Positions 9,643 to 19,239 of a stretch of DNA of 64,000 bases are shown in pieces. Source of the stretch: Clostridium sp. CF012 (GTDB lineage: Bacteria > Bacillota > Clostridia > Clostridiales > Clostridiaceae); assembly GCF_018861755.1 (NCBI RefSeq), contig NZ_JAHLEF010000007.1, positions 1 through 64,000 of the forward strand, read 5' to 3'. The position numbers were made by a program, and so were the translations under genes. Position 1 is the stretch's first letter; every line of letters starts with the position of its first letter. The notes beneath the pieces were generated by a model. It did no database searches. It was not told the DNA's origin and was given only the letters and a program-made list of their open reading frames with translations.

Positions 9643-10581
9643 CTACCAATTAAATATAAGCGCTATTGATACTGATAGGATGTGAACCATATTAATTAAC
9701 GCAAAATTTTTTACGGAATAAACAAAGGTCTCACTTTTAACAGGTCTTTTGTAGAATAATTTTATATTTCTATTTAATGGTATTATAGTTAAGATTACTA
9801 GTAAAGAAATAACTGGTGAAACTCTCAATATAACTAAAATAATAATGTCTAGGTATCCAATATAATATAGGCTTTTGAATAGTTTTAATGCGTTTTTTAC
9901 GCCTAAATAGTGAGGCAATGTAAATCTATTATTTACTATATCCTCTTCAATATCACAAATGTTATTAGCAAGCATTATGTTTGCTATACCACCCATTGTA
10001 GGAATGGAAATTAAGAAGATATAAAATATTTCCACTAGGTTTATGTTGATGTTTAATATATTATTAGCATACATGAAAGAAACTATGTTTTTATCAAATA
10101 TATGAATGTATAACGATAAAAAAAGAATTATAAAGCCCATGAATACTCCTGAAAATATTTCTCCCAAAGGGGTGCGTGAAATTGGAATAGGTCCATAGGT
10201 ATACAATATTCCGGCTAAAAATGAAATAACTCCTATTAAAAGTACAATTACATTAGTATTAAAAGTTAATAAAATTCCAAAAGAAATAGCTATTAAAAGT
10301 AAGATGAAAATTATAGCCAAGGCCGTGGACTCACTGAAGCCATATCCATGAATTTCATTTTTATTTTCATGATGTTTCAAAGATTTCTTGTGATCAATAT
10401 AATTATTAATTGCTGTTGTAGCCATATCGAATGCTAATAGAGATACACTCATAATAATAAAATTTTTAAAATTAAAGCTTTTATATCGGTATAGTGAATA
10501 GAGAGTTCCCAAAATAAACGGTATCATACTGGCCAATTTTGTTTTAATTTCAATGAATTGAAAGAACCTATTTAAAGACAA
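9643..10581 (-). CDS. UbiA/MenA-type prenyltransferase
   Basis: A 312-aa protein with about eight or nine membrane helices. UbiA enzymes transfer a prenyl chain to an aromatic acceptor using two Asp-rich motifs. The second, NNICDIEEDIVNNRFTLP, is close to the MenA form. The first, normally NDxxDxxxD, reads NNYIDHKKS (59-67), with Asn and Ser replacing two Asp. The TTG start at 10581 is chosen because GGAGGG lies seven bases upstream. A 1,4-dihydroxy-2-naphthoate prenyltransferase role is possible, but no other menaquinone gene is nearby. A heme- or lipid-linked prenyl transfer is an alternative. Confidence 0.8.
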   Translation of the reverse strand: MSLNRFFQFIEIKTKLASMIPFILGTLYSLYRYKSFNFKNFIIMSVSLLAFDMATTAINNYIDHKKSLKHHENKNEIHGYGFSESTALAIIFILLLIAISFGILLTFNTNVIVLLIGVISFLAGILYTYGPIPISRTPLGEIFSGVFMGFIILFLSLYIHIFDKNIVSFMYANNILNININLVEIFYIFLISIPTMGGIANIMLANNICDIEEDIVNNRFTLPHYLGVKNALKLFKSLYYIGYLDIIILVILRVSPVISLLVILTIIPLNRNIKLFYKRPVKSETFVYSVKNFALINMVHILSVSIALIFNW

Positions 10582-10701
10582 TAATAAACCCTCCTATCGA
10601 ATAATAAACTTCTGAAATAAGCCTTTATAATGCAAATTCCTTGGAAAGTTAATTATATCATTTTTTTAAAAGTACAATACATAGCGCTCGCTACAGTTTG
10701 T

Positions 10702-10730
10702 TTGACTTTGCGAATAATTCATGATATTAT
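10702..10730 (+). promoter_or_regulatory. SigA promoter of bioY
   Basis: -35 TTGACT (10702-10707), a 17-base spacer and -10 TATTAT (10725-10730) lie upstream of bioY and directly abut the BirA-type operator. Confidence 0.8.
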
Positions 10731-10732
10731 CA

Positions 10733-10764
10733 TTGTAAACCTTATATGCTAATAAGGTTTACAA
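10733..10764 (+). promoter_or_regulatory. BirA-type biotin operator
   Basis: TTGTAAACC (10733-10741) and GGTTTACAA (10756-10764) are separated by 14 bases, matching the published firmicute BirA box architecture. The full perfect inverted repeat is 15 bp (10731-10745 with 10752-10766). It begins three bases after the -10 box, so biotinyl-AMP-loaded BirA would shut off bioY. Confidence 0.88.
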
Positions 10765-10839
10765 TGCCTTGCATAACACATCTACCTACATAGATAATAA
10801 TGTTAGGTTAATTTATAACTTTTTAGGGAGGAATTTATT

Positions 10840-11394
10840 TTGAAATTATCCGCGCGAGATTTAATAATTACTGCGTTATTTACATCACTAACAGCAGTGG
10901 GTGGCTTTATTTCTATACCACTAGGCCCCGTTCCAGTAACATTGCAAACTCTTTTTGTTGTTTTATCTGGCCTTATATTAGGTGCAAAGCTCGGTGCACT
11001 ATCTCAAATTACATATGTTATTTTAGGCTTAATTGGAGTGCCTGTTTTTTCTGGTGGAACTGGCGGATTAACTTCTGTAGTAAGCCCTACCTTTGGATTT
11101 CTAATGGGTTTTATTGTTGCAGCTTATGTAATTGGAAAACTTACAGAAAAAAACAAGTCTCTTTCTAGAATAATATCTTCTGTTATTTTAGCAAGTTTTG
11201 TAATCTATATTATAGGTGTACCTTACTTTTATTTTATTTTTACAAACTATTTAGGAAAAAGCATAAATTTTTACACAGCTCTAAAATACGCTTGCATACC
11301 ATTTATACCTGGCGATATTATAAAAGCAATTATAGCCATAATTTTAGCTAAGCAATTAATTCCTAGGTTACCAAAATATTTAAATTTAAAGTAG
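10840..11394 (+). CDS. bioY: Biotin transporter BioY (ECF S component)
   Basis: A 184-aa membrane protein of the BioY family. It opens with LSARDLIITALFTSLTAVGG, followed by IPLGPVPVTLQTLFVVLSG, the family's most conserved segment, and ends with IPGDIIKAIIA. BioY binds biotin in the membrane and works alone or with the energy-coupling EcfAAT module, which is not in this window. The TTG start at 10840 is supported by AGGGAGG eight bases upstream. Control by BirA is indicated by the operator at 10733-10764. Confidence 0.95.
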   Translation: MKLSARDLIITALFTSLTAVGGFISIPLGPVPVTLQTLFVVLSGLILGAKLGALSQITYVILGLIGVPVFSGGTGGLTSVVSPTFGFLMGFIVAAYVIGKLTEKNKSLSRIISSVILASFVIYIIGVPYFYFIFTNYLGKSINFYTALKYACIPFIPGDIIKAIIAIILAKQLIPRLPKYLNLK

Positions 11395-11415
11395 CATACT
11401 ATTTAATATGTATTG

Positions 11416-11754
11416 CTATTCCCAGGTTGTCCATATCTCTGGTGCATAACCCACAGTGGCTTCCTTTCCATTACGTACTATAGGTGTCTTAAAAAGCTGT
11501 GGGTTTTTTAATAAAATCTCTTCTTTAGTCTCCTCTCCTCTAATTTGATCTAAATTTAATTTTTTATAATCCTTTGATTTTACGTTAATTAAATTGTTTA
11601 AACCTACGGATTTTTTTACGCTCTGTAGTTCACCCTTGCTTAATCCCTTAATATTTAAATCTATAAATTGATATTTTATAGTTCTTTCCTTAAAATATCG
11701 TTCTGTTTTTTGTGTATCAAAACACTTCTTGGTTCCAAAACATTGAATATTCAT
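11416..11754 (-). CDS. ArsC/Spx-family thioredoxin-fold protein
   Basis: This 112-aa protein matches the ArsC/Spx/YffB group: N-terminal MNIQCFGTKKCFDTQKTERY, then FIDLNIKGLSKGEL, then a C-terminal TPIVRNGKEATVGY that fits the family's cis-Pro (TP) and the following strand. The likely active Cys is 11; the second Cys of a CxxC pair is a Thr (14), so it is not a classical Spx redox switch. No arsenic-resistance neighbours are present. It could be an arsenate reductase or a reductase of unknown substrate. It converges with bioY. Confidence 0.8.
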   Translation of the reverse strand: MNIQCFGTKKCFDTQKTERYFKERTIKYQFIDLNIKGLSKGELQSVKKSVGLNNLINVKSKDYKKLNLDQIRGEETKEEILLKNPQLFKTPIVRNGKEATVGYAPEIWTTWE

Positions 11755-11846
11755 TTGTGGTAATCTCCTTAAAATGTATTAGTATATCTTTTATGTTACC
11801 ATTAATTATATCATTGATTAACTATTAAGGCATCTGAATAAAATAA

Positions 11847-13211
11847 CTATAATATAATCATAGCCATTATAACTGTTGCGACTATTCCACAAGTAACAGG
11901 TATAAAATTTTTCCTCGCTACCTCATAGGGCTCAACCTTACATATTCCGGCTGCGGCAACTACACTCCAAGGAATTATAGTTCCGCCACCTATCCAAATG
12001 GTTATTATTTGACCAAAGGCTGCCACCTTCTCTTTGTCTATAACAATGGCGGTTGAAAAGGTATTGGCTAAAGTGCCAACTAAAGGAAGACCTGCAAAGC
12101 CTGAACCACTAAGTCCAAGAAGAGTGCTTACTGCTGTTTGTATGCCTATCACGGAATATTTGGATAAGGGTATCCTGCTGGCTGCATATATTCCAATATC
12201 ACTTAAAATACCACTGGCACCATTACCCAGAATAGCAGTTGCTGTATTTTCACTTCCTAGAAAAAAGAAAGCACCGATAATTATTATTGGTGCAAATATA
12301 CTTATACCAAAAGTAAAGCCACCTTTAATATATTTAGTAACCTCTCCTAATGATGTTTTAATATCAGTATGAACTATAGATGATATTATCATTATTATTG
12401 CTGCTGTTCCGCCTATTAAAGCTGTAGATTCTGAGCCTACTAGTCCGAATCTCGTTATGAATATTATATCTGTTATAAATGCTAAAGGAGTAAAAATAGC
12501 TATAATTTTTGCTCCATAGCATCGCTTTAATTCTTTAGTTTGAGCTGTTTTATCATCAATTTGAACTACTGTGTTTTTATCTTTTCTCATAAGTATAAAT
12601 GCTGTAGTTATAGTAACTATACTCATTACTCCCCAAAAGGGAAGTGAATCTTTAATAATCCCTAATGGGCTTTCCAAGTTTGCAGTCTTAGCAGTTATGG
12701 ATGGTGCTACTTGAAGAACGAAATCGCTGGATAAGGCTACTCCATTTCCGAATATACATAAAACTACTGCAGCCCATACAGGCGGTAATCCAGATTTGAT
12801 TGCTACAGGCACCATTAAAGCTCCTACAAAAACCACAGCAGGTGTCGGCCAAATAAACCAGGAAACCAAAGTCATAGTTATACCTAGAACAAAAAAGGAC
12901 ATAGTTTTGTTTAGCATTAATTTCTTCATAGGTTTTATAATTAGCTCATCTGCGCCAATATCAGTTAACGCACTAGACATTGCATTAACTAATGCAATAA
13001 GCACAACTACTTCAATAAATTCTTTTCCAGATATAACTACGGCCTTATATATAATCTGCACAGCTTTTAGAACGTCACCTGTAAAGATATATCCTATTAT
13101 TCCAATGCCTAAAATACATGGAAGTATAACATCCTTTTTAAGTGTAATTATCACAATAATTATTGCAATGATGATAATATACGCGTAGTGGATTGCACTT
13201 AAATTTACCAT
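11847..13211 (-). CDS. Multi-pass membrane permease, probable ion/organic-acid transporter
   Basis: The 454-aa reading starts at MVNLSAIHYAY (13211), behind a CCTCCT complement nine bases away; a longer upstream frame has no such site. I count about 11-13 hydrophobic segments. Two re-entrant-looking, Gly/Ser-rich stretches (GVALSSDF and GLSGSGFAGLPLVG) recall ion-transporter-superfamily carriers of the DctM/CitM/GntP kind, which use such loops to bind carboxylates and cations. The substrate cannot be read from the sequence. It stands alone. Confidence 0.65.
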   Translation of the reverse strand: MVNLSAIHYAYIIIIAIIIVIITLKKDVILPCILGIGIIGYIFTGDVLKAVQIIYKAVVISGKEFIEVVVLIALVNAMSSALTDIGADELIIKPMKKLMLNKTMSFFVLGITMTLVSWFIWPTPAVVFVGALMVPVAIKSGLPPVWAAVVLCIFGNGVALSSDFVLQVAPSITAKTANLESPLGIIKDSLPFWGVMSIVTITTAFILMRKDKNTVVQIDDKTAQTKELKRCYGAKIIAIFTPLAFITDIIFITRFGLVGSESTALIGGTAAIIMIISSIVHTDIKTSLGEVTKYIKGGFTFGISIFAPIIIIGAFFFLGSENTATAILGNGASGILSDIGIYAASRIPLSKYSVIGIQTAVSTLLGLSGSGFAGLPLVGTLANTFSTAIVIDKEKVAAFGQIITIWIGGGTIIPWSVVAAAGICKVEPYEVARKNFIPVTCGIVATVIMAMIIL

Positions 13212-13397
13212 GTGTTTTTTCCTCCTATAAATTCCAATAATCACTTTGTATTGTTTCCCAAAGTGATTAAAAACATGCAACATATAACAACGCAAACATT
13301 CAAATATATTTCATGACTTTAACTACTATTTATGATAGACTTATGTTTAATAAAAAAAACAACAGTATAATGGTATTTTGTAAACAAGGAGGCTACG

Positions 13398-13670
13398 ATG
13401 TTAAAAATTTGGGGGAAATTAATTTATGATACTAGGATTATTGAGGACGAAGTGTCAGTGTCGGAAATTCAAGGCAGTTATCAAGAAAATTTAAAAGCCT
13501 GCATAACAGAGTTATGTTATAAATTTGATATTTCAACACCTTACTGGCTAAAATCAAATGTTAATGAATATAATAAAAGACATAAAACTAGTTTTGATGA
13601 AAATAATTTTATAGAGGAAATTCACTTTGATAAATTTATGATAGAAGAATTAAAAGAAAATGAAAAATAG
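13398..13670 (+). CDS. Conserved hypothetical protein, 90 aa
   Basis: This 90-aa protein is acidic and soluble, rich in Glu, Asn and Lys, with no membrane segment or signal peptide. It begins LKIWGKLIYDTRI and carries a central segment (LKACITELCYKFDI) that is probably helical. The ATG has AAGGAGG upstream and the gene has its own terminator, so expression is credible. I do not recognise the function. The next gene is convergent. Confidence 0.7.
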   Translation: MLKIWGKLIYDTRIIEDEVSVSEIQGSYQENLKACITELCYKFDISTPYWLKSNVNEYNKRHKTSFDENNFIEEIHFDKFMIEELKENEK

Positions 13671-13691
13671 TGCCCTCACAGGCACTATTTT
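13664..13691. terminator. Bidirectional terminator
   Basis: An 11-bp stem (13664-13674 with 13681-13691), loop ctcaca. It overlaps the stop codon of the plus-strand gene and has T runs on both sides, so it can serve both that gene and the convergent response-regulator operon. Confidence 0.85.
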
Positions 13692-13717
13692 GATTTTTTT
13701 ATATAAAAAAATTATAT

Positions 13718-14407
13718 CTATACCTCAAATCTATATCCCACACCCCAAATAGTTTCAATATATTGGGGGTTAGATGGATCTATTTCAATTTTTTCTCTTA
13801 TTTTTCTTATGTGGACAGTAACAGTTGGAATATCACCTTGTGAATTAAATCCCCATATTCGCTCAAAGAGGTCTTCTTTAGTAAATACTTTGTTTGGGTT
13901 AGCCGCAAGATATATTAGTAAATCAAATTCCTTGGTGGTGAGGATTACTTCTCTTTCATTTATAAATGCCCTTCTAGAGCTCTTATCCATAGAAAGGCCT
14001 CTTATTTCTATTTTATCATTTTTAGCCTGGGTACCTTCTGTTAGTCTTTCAAATCTTGAAATATGCGCCTTTACCCTAGCTACTAATTCACTAGGACTAA
14101 AGGGTTTTGTCATAAAATCATCTGCACCGAGACCTAAGCCTCTTATCTTATCTATATCTTCCTTTTTAGCAGATACCATGATTATTGGTGTGTTTTTTCC
14201 CTGTCGTATTTGTCTACAAATCTCAAAGCCATCAATCTTTGGAAGCATTAGGTCAAGTATTATTAAATCATACTGATCTTGTTTTGCCTTTAAAAGGCCC
14301 TTATCGCCACTATTTTCAATTACTACTTCAAAACCATTTATTTCAAGATAATCTCTTTCAAGTTCAGCTATACTTATATCATCTTCGATAATTAAAACCT
14401 TCTTCAT
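13718..14407 (-). CDS. OmpR-family response regulator, last gene of the ABC/TCS operon
   Basis: A 229-aa protein with a receiver domain (phospho-acceptor Asp52 in LDLMLP, Lys in MTKPFSP) and a C-terminal winged helix ending ETIWGVGYRFEV. Its start overlaps the stop of the sensor kinase by four bases (ATGA-type coupling). The same operon encodes a MacB-like efflux system, so the likely target is its own operon, in the manner of peptide or antibiotic-sensing ABC/TCS modules. Confidence 0.93.
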   Translation of the reverse strand: MKKVLIIEDDISIAELERDYLEINGFEVVIENSGDKGLLKAKQDQYDLIILDLMLPKIDGFEICRQIRQGKNTPIIMVSAKKEDIDKIRGLGLGADDFMTKPFSPSELVARVKAHISRFERLTEGTQAKNDKIEIRGLSMDKSSRRAFINEREVILTTKEFDLLIYLAANPNKVFTKEDLFERIWGFNSQGDIPTVTVHIRKIREKIEIDPSNPQYIETIWGVGYRFEV

Positions 14408-15900
14408 AATATATCACCACTTCTATATTTTTTCAGAGTAAACACCATACTTGTTCCCTCTCCTTCCACACTATGAGCTCTAATATATCCACCATGCTGT
14501 TCAATAATTTTTTTTGCTATTGAAAGACCTAACCCGCTTCCACCTGTTGAAATATTTCTAGCTGGATCAGCTCTATAGAACCTATCAAAGATATAAGGGA
14601 GTGCATCCTTTGGGATTCCTTGTCCATTATCTTTAATTTCTATTATAACGCTACTCTCATCCTGCTCTATCATAATATTTATTTCACCAATTGCTTTATC
14701 CATATATTTCACAGCATTTTCAATTACATTTATGAATACTCTTTTAAGTTGCTGTACATCTGCAATAACATATATGGGTTCCACACTTATTGGATGATGA
14801 TTTATTGTAATATTCTTTTTCTGTAAATGAAAATACAGTTCCTCTATACAGTCTTCTATATATTGGTATACATTTACTTTAGTAAAATTAAAGGCAAATT
14901 TATTCAGATCTAACTTAGAATATAAGAATAGCTCATCAATTAGTTTATCAACATCTGAAGCTTTGGTATATATCGTATTTATATATTTACTAGTCTTTTC
15001 TGGAGTATCTGCCACACCATCTCTTATGCCCTCAATATACCCTTTTATTGCTGTAATAGGTGTTTTTAAATCATGAGAGATGTTAGTAATAAGTTCCTTC
15101 CTGTTTTCCTCATATTGAAGTTGAACTTTTATAGATTTTTTTAGCCTTGCCCTCATTTCCTCAAAAGCCGTGCATACGTCACCAATTTCATCCTTTGAAT
15201 CTGTTGTAATTTCAAAATCTAGGTTTCCTTCCTTAATTTTATTAGCTGCAGATTTTAATTTATATAACGGTTTTATAATACTTCTGGCTACAATAAAAGT
15301 CAGTGTACCATTAGTTGCAATAAGTATTAATATTATGAATATACTTACTGTAATATGAAACTTGGTAAAAGCTTTTTTTAAAGGTTCTACATTAGTAACT
15401 AAAAACACACTTCCTTTTGCTTTGTCTGAAAAGTGAAAATCCTGCTGGCTTAAAATCAATCCTACTTTTATATTTCTATAGGGGACGGGTATATTTTTTA
15501 CATACTCTCCGAATTTCGGTAAATATTTATCTGTATTGAAATCTGAAACTGTGGAACTAGAATATACTATTTGATTATTTTTCCTTACTATTATCCCAGA
15601 ATTTATAGCTAATAAATTGTCTTCTAAATTTTTTAAATATATTTCATCTTGAAAGCTCTCTGGAGACTCAAGCGAGGTTAATTTAATGGTTGCAAATATC
15701 TTATCTCGTTCCTCTACAATTTCACCAAAAGGATATATTTTTGATTTTACATCATAAGCCGTTTGAGCATCACTAAAATAATATAATCCTGCGGCTAAAG
15801 CTACCATTACCGTTAGAATTATAGGTACAATAAGCATTGTTATATAGGAGAATAGTAATCTTGCTTTAATTGAAGTTCTTATATTCTTAATTTTACTCAT
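14404..15900 (-). CDS. Membrane sensor histidine kinase of the ABC/TCS operon
   Basis: Read from MSKIKNIRTS (15900), the protein is 498 aa; this ATG overlaps the permease stop codon (ATGAGTAA). Features: a transmembrane helix near residues 18-42, an extracytoplasmic domain of about 130 residues, a second helix, a HAMP domain, HisKA motif ISHDLKTPI, N box NVIENAVKYMD and G box GGSGLGLSIAKK. It would sense an envelope signal, perhaps the substrate of the adjacent efflux pump, and phosphorylate the regulator at 13718. A slightly longer start is also possible. Confidence 0.93.
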   Translation of the reverse strand: MSKIKNIRTSIKARLLFSYITMLIVPIILTVMVALAAGLYYFSDAQTAYDVKSKIYPFGEIVEERDKIFATIKLTSLESPESFQDEIYLKNLEDNLLAINSGIIVRKNNQIVYSSSTVSDFNTDKYLPKFGEYVKNIPVPYRNIKVGLILSQQDFHFSDKAKGSVFLVTNVEPLKKAFTKFHITVSIFIILILIATNGTLTFIVARSIIKPLYKLKSAANKIKEGNLDFEITTDSKDEIGDVCTAFEEMRARLKKSIKVQLQYEENRKELITNISHDLKTPITAIKGYIEGIRDGVADTPEKTSKYINTIYTKASDVDKLIDELFLYSKLDLNKFAFNFTKVNVYQYIEDCIEELYFHLQKKNITINHHPISVEPIYVIADVQQLKRVFINVIENAVKYMDKAIGEINIMIEQDESSVIIEIKDNGQGIPKDALPYIFDRFYRADPARNISTGGSGLGLSIAKKIIEQHGGYIRAHSVEGEGTSMVFTLKKYRSGDIL

Positions 15901-17104
15901 ATCTGAGAGCATCAATTGGATCTAATTCTGCTGCTTTCTTAGCTGGGTAGATACCAAAGAAAACCCCAACTGCTGAAGAAAATAAAATAGAACCAACTAT
16001 CGCTGTCCAAGATACCACAGGTGTTATTCCTGCAAAACTTCCTATTATCTCTGCTCCAACAATACCCAAGATCATTCCGATTATACCTCCTATTAAGGAT
16101 AAAATAACTGATTCAATTAAAAACTGCATTAGTATAATTTTAGTTGTTGCCCCTACTGCCTTTCTTATTCCTATTTCCCTTGTTCTCTCTGTAACTGACA
16201 CAAGCATTATGTTCATTACACCAATACCACCAACCAGTAGTGATATAGCAGCAACAGCACTTATAAATGCTGTAAATATTCCAAGAACACTGTTAATTTG
16301 CTCAAGCATTGCGAGTGCATTGTCTGCTGAGTATATTTCCTTTCCGCGGTTATTGTGTCTTGATTCTAACATTTTTATTGTGCCATTTCCTACGGATTCA
16401 CCGTTCTCTTGTGAATTTGCAACAACTGTTATAGAACTTATTTTAAATTCCTTTGACTGCAGCGTACTTAAGAAGGTTACTGGTGCGGTTACTATAATAG
16501 GTTTACCCGAATTACCACCATTTCCAAAAGGAGAAGAAACTCCTTTCTCAACGCCTATAATAGTCATCTTTTTCATTAGTGTATTCTGACCTATCTTAAT
16601 ACTCTGACCTACCACATCAGCATAGCCAAACAATGTAATTGCATCAGTTTCGTCAATAATTCCTACTGATGTTCCCTGCTCGTATTCCTTTTCATTAAAA
16701 TATCTTCCATAAATAATTTCTGTATTATTTATATATGCAAGATCTGGAGACCCTCCTCTCATAAAGGCATTTTTACTCTTCTTATCAGAAAAAACAGTAC
16801 CTTGAAGCTGAAAGGCAGGACTTGCATATTTAATACTCTCAATTTTTTGTTTTATTTGTTTAACATCTTCTAAAGTTATATAATCTGTTGATTGAGCATT
16901 TTCTCCGCTTACTTTAACTGTAACTGAAGAAGCACCCAATTTTTCAAATTCACCTGTGATAGCCTTCTGACCTCCTTGACCAAGAGATACAATTGTTATA
17001 ACTGAACTTATACCAATTATTATTCCAAGCATAGTGAGGAAAGAACGCATTTTATTAGCCTTTATACTTTCTAAGGCTGTTTTTATACTTTCAAATATAT
17101 TCAT
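15893..17104 (-). CDS. MacB-like ABC transporter permease
   Basis: A 403-aa protein starting at MNIFESIKTALES (17104), with AAAGGGAG upstream. One N-terminal helix is followed by a large extracellular MacB_PCD domain (about 45-260) and an FtsX domain with three helices. The latter has the motif GGIGVMNIMLVSVTERTREI and ends YPAKKAAELDPIDALRYE. This architecture belongs to mechanotransmission-type exporters that expel peptides or drugs or act on the envelope. It works with the ATPase at 17118 and adaptor at 17860. Confidence 0.92.
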   Translation of the reverse strand: MNIFESIKTALESIKANKMRSFLTMLGIIIGISSVITIVSLGQGGQKAITGEFEKLGASSVTVKVSGENAQSTDYITLEDVKQIKQKIESIKYASPAFQLQGTVFSDKKSKNAFMRGGSPDLAYINNTEIIYGRYFNEKEYEQGTSVGIIDETDAITLFGYADVVGQSIKIGQNTLMKKMTIIGVEKGVSSPFGNGGNSGKPIIVTAPVTFLSTLQSKEFKISSITVVANSQENGESVGNGTIKMLESRHNNRGKEIYSADNALAMLEQINSVLGIFTAFISAVAAISLLVGGIGVMNIMLVSVTERTREIGIRKAVGATTKIILMQFLIESVILSLIGGIIGMILGIVGAEIIGSFAGITPVVSWTAIVGSILFSSAVGVFFGIYPAKKAAELDPIDALRYE

Positions 17105-17117
17105 ACTTTCACTCCCT

Positions 17118-17810
17118 TTATATAACGATTCTTTTCTTAACAATAGAATCTGATACAATTTCACCGTCTCTAAACCTTACTATTCTATTAGTATGGTTAG
17201 CAATATCAGTTTCATGCGTTACCATGAGGATTGTAGCTCCTTCATTATTCAAATCTTCAAATATCTTCATTATATCTTCTGATGATTTAGAATCAAGGTT
17301 TCCTGTAGGCTCATCTGCCATGATTACCGCCGGTGAATTAACTATGGCCCTTGCAATAGCAGCTCTTTGCTTTTGTCCCCCGGATATTTCATTTGGCAAA
17401 TGCTTTACTCTATCTGAAAGCCCTACTTTTTCAAGTGCATAAAGAGCTTTTTCTTTTCGTTGCCTAGCAGGTATGCCTGCGTACATCATTGGAAGCTGAA
17501 CATTGTCAAGCAAGCTAATTCTTGGAATAAGATTAAATGACTGGAATACAAATCCTATTTCTTTATTTCTAATATAGGCAAGTTCATCACCGCTCAGAAT
17601 AGAAATATCACGTCCATTTAAAATATACTTACCACTATTCATTTTATCAAGACACCCAAGTATATTCATCAAAGTAGATTTTCCAGAACCGGAAGCCCCC
17701 ATTATTGCAGTAAACTCTCCCTTTTCAATTTTTAGATTAATATTTTTAAGGGCCGTAAATTCAAGATCTCCAGTTTTGTATATTTTTATAAGGTCTTTTA
17801 CCTCTAACAT
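17118..17810 (-). CDS. ABC transporter ATP-binding protein, MacB/LolD type
   Basis: This 230-aa protein carries the full set of ABC motifs: Walker A GASGSGKSTLMN, Q loop in FVFQSFNLIPR, signature ISGGQKQRAAIARA, Walker B VIMADEPTGNLDS and the H-loop VTHETD. The short MacB/LolD/FtsE-type sequence fits a partner of the FtsX-fold permease 13 bases downstream. Second gene of the operon, after the adaptor. Confidence 0.95.
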   Translation of the reverse strand: MLEVKDLIKIYKTGDLEFTALKNINLKIEKGEFTAIMGASGSGKSTLMNILGCLDKMNSGKYILNGRDISILSGDELAYIRNKEIGFVFQSFNLIPRISLLDNVQLPMMYAGIPARQRKEKALYALEKVGLSDRVKHLPNEISGGQKQRAAIARAIVNSPAVIMADEPTGNLDSKSSEDIMKIFEDLNNEGATILMVTHETDIANHTNRIVRFRDGEIVSDSIVKKRIVI

Positions 17811-17859
17811 TTATATTCCTCCTTGTATTCCATGGGTTACAAAACAATTATCTTTTACT

Positions 17860-19014
17860 TTAATCCGTTGTCTCTTTTATAATTGTGCCTTCTTTAATTG
17901 AAGTTGAGGGGTTCAAAATAACCTTTTCCTCTTTTTTAATCCCTTTAGTTATTTGAACTTCAGTATCTGACTGAGATCCAATAGTTACCTGTCTTTCACG
18001 CACAACATTTCCTTCAACAACGTATACTAAATTTTTACCGCCTTTTTCTACCTTTAATGCTTCTGACGGTATTTTAATAGCGCTTGCAACTTTACCTACT
18101 AATATGTCTACATCTACATCGAAATCTATCTTTAAATCTGGAGCTTTATCTAAAATAGATATTTCTACCGCTAAGGTTGTTTCACTTCCCGTTACTCCCA
18201 CTGATTTATTTGCTGCGGGGTCTATAAAAGAAATACTCCCTTTATAGGTTTTGTCTCCATTCTTAACGAGTACTTCTTGACCAATTTTGACTTTACTTGC
18301 ATCATATTTTCCAAGGGAAGCAATTGCTTTTAAACTTTCTATGTCTTGAACTACTACCACTGCTTCCATTCCATTCCCTACTGCACCTTCTATTGCCGTA
18401 AGTGTCGTTATAACTCCAGCATTAGTAGCTATAATTGTACTTTTATTATCTACTAGCTTTTGCTTAGCAGAATTTAAGGATATTTCTGCTAGCTTTACAG
18501 AATTATCTGTTTGTTTTAACTTCTCAGAGGAGAAAGGTGATAAGGCACCCTTTTGTTGTTTCAAACCTTCCAATTTTGCTTTGTCCGCTGGATTCAAACT
18601 TTTCTCTAATGTTGCAATTTCTTTGGCTAAACCTGAGATTTTACTTTTAATATCATCATTTTGATTGTACAAATCTTTTTTAGCAAGAAGTGCATTATCA
18701 TATTGAATTTGCGCTTGACTAACTGTAGAAGCTAAATCTATAGTTTCATAAGTTACTAAGATATCACCTATTTTGACCTTGTCTCCTACTGCTACGTTAA
18801 CTTTTTTGATTTTAGATTGAAGACCAAAATATTCTTTACTATTCTTTGAATTCACCGTCGCTGTGGTAGATATATAAGATTTAAGTTCTCCTACCTCAAC
18901 TATTGAAGTTTTTACACTTATAATTTTACTAGCATTCTTTTTTTCACTTATTAAAAAAACACCACTTAAAATACCTATTACAATTAAGCCATAAATTACT
19001 GTTTTCTTTTTCAT
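17860..19014 (-). CDS. HlyD/MacA-like efflux adaptor protein
   Basis: A 384-aa protein with one N-terminal membrane helix (about 5-24), then a split biotinyl-lipoyl-like domain (VAVGDKVKIGDILVTY), a coiled-coil hairpin (about 110-190) and beta-barrel and membrane-proximal domains. In firmicutes these adaptors sit outside the membrane and assemble with a MacB-like permease without an outer-membrane channel. First gene of the five-gene operon. Confidence 0.9.
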   Translation of the reverse strand: MKKKTVIYGLIVIGILSGVFLISEKKNASKIISVKTSIVEVGELKSYISTTATVNSKNSKEYFGLQSKIKKVNVAVGDKVKIGDILVTYETIDLASTVSQAQIQYDNALLAKKDLYNQNDDIKSKISGLAKEIATLEKSLNPADKAKLEGLKQQKGALSPFSSEKLKQTDNSVKLAEISLNSAKQKLVDNKSTIIATNAGVITTLTAIEGAVGNGMEAVVVVQDIESLKAIASLGKYDASKVKIGQEVLVKNGDKTYKGSISFIDPAANKSVGVTGSETTLAVEISILDKAPDLKIDFDVDVDILVGKVASAIKIPSEALKVEKGGKNLVYVVEGNVVRERQVTIGSQSDTEVQITKGIKKEEKVILNPSTSIKEGTIIKETTD

Positions 19015-19239
19015 TATTATTCCTCCTTATATACTTCTGCTTATAGATAGTAATTGTCAGTTGTTATCTATCTTTTATTTACTTTAGATAATACTCGTTA
19101 ATTTATATATATATAAACAAAACTTAATATTTATATTATACAATACTGTTATAAACTCATTCTAAAGCATTTCTTAAATTTTTCTAAAATATACATAAAA
19201 ACAAAAATTTGATAATTAAATAAGGCAGTGATTCAATAA

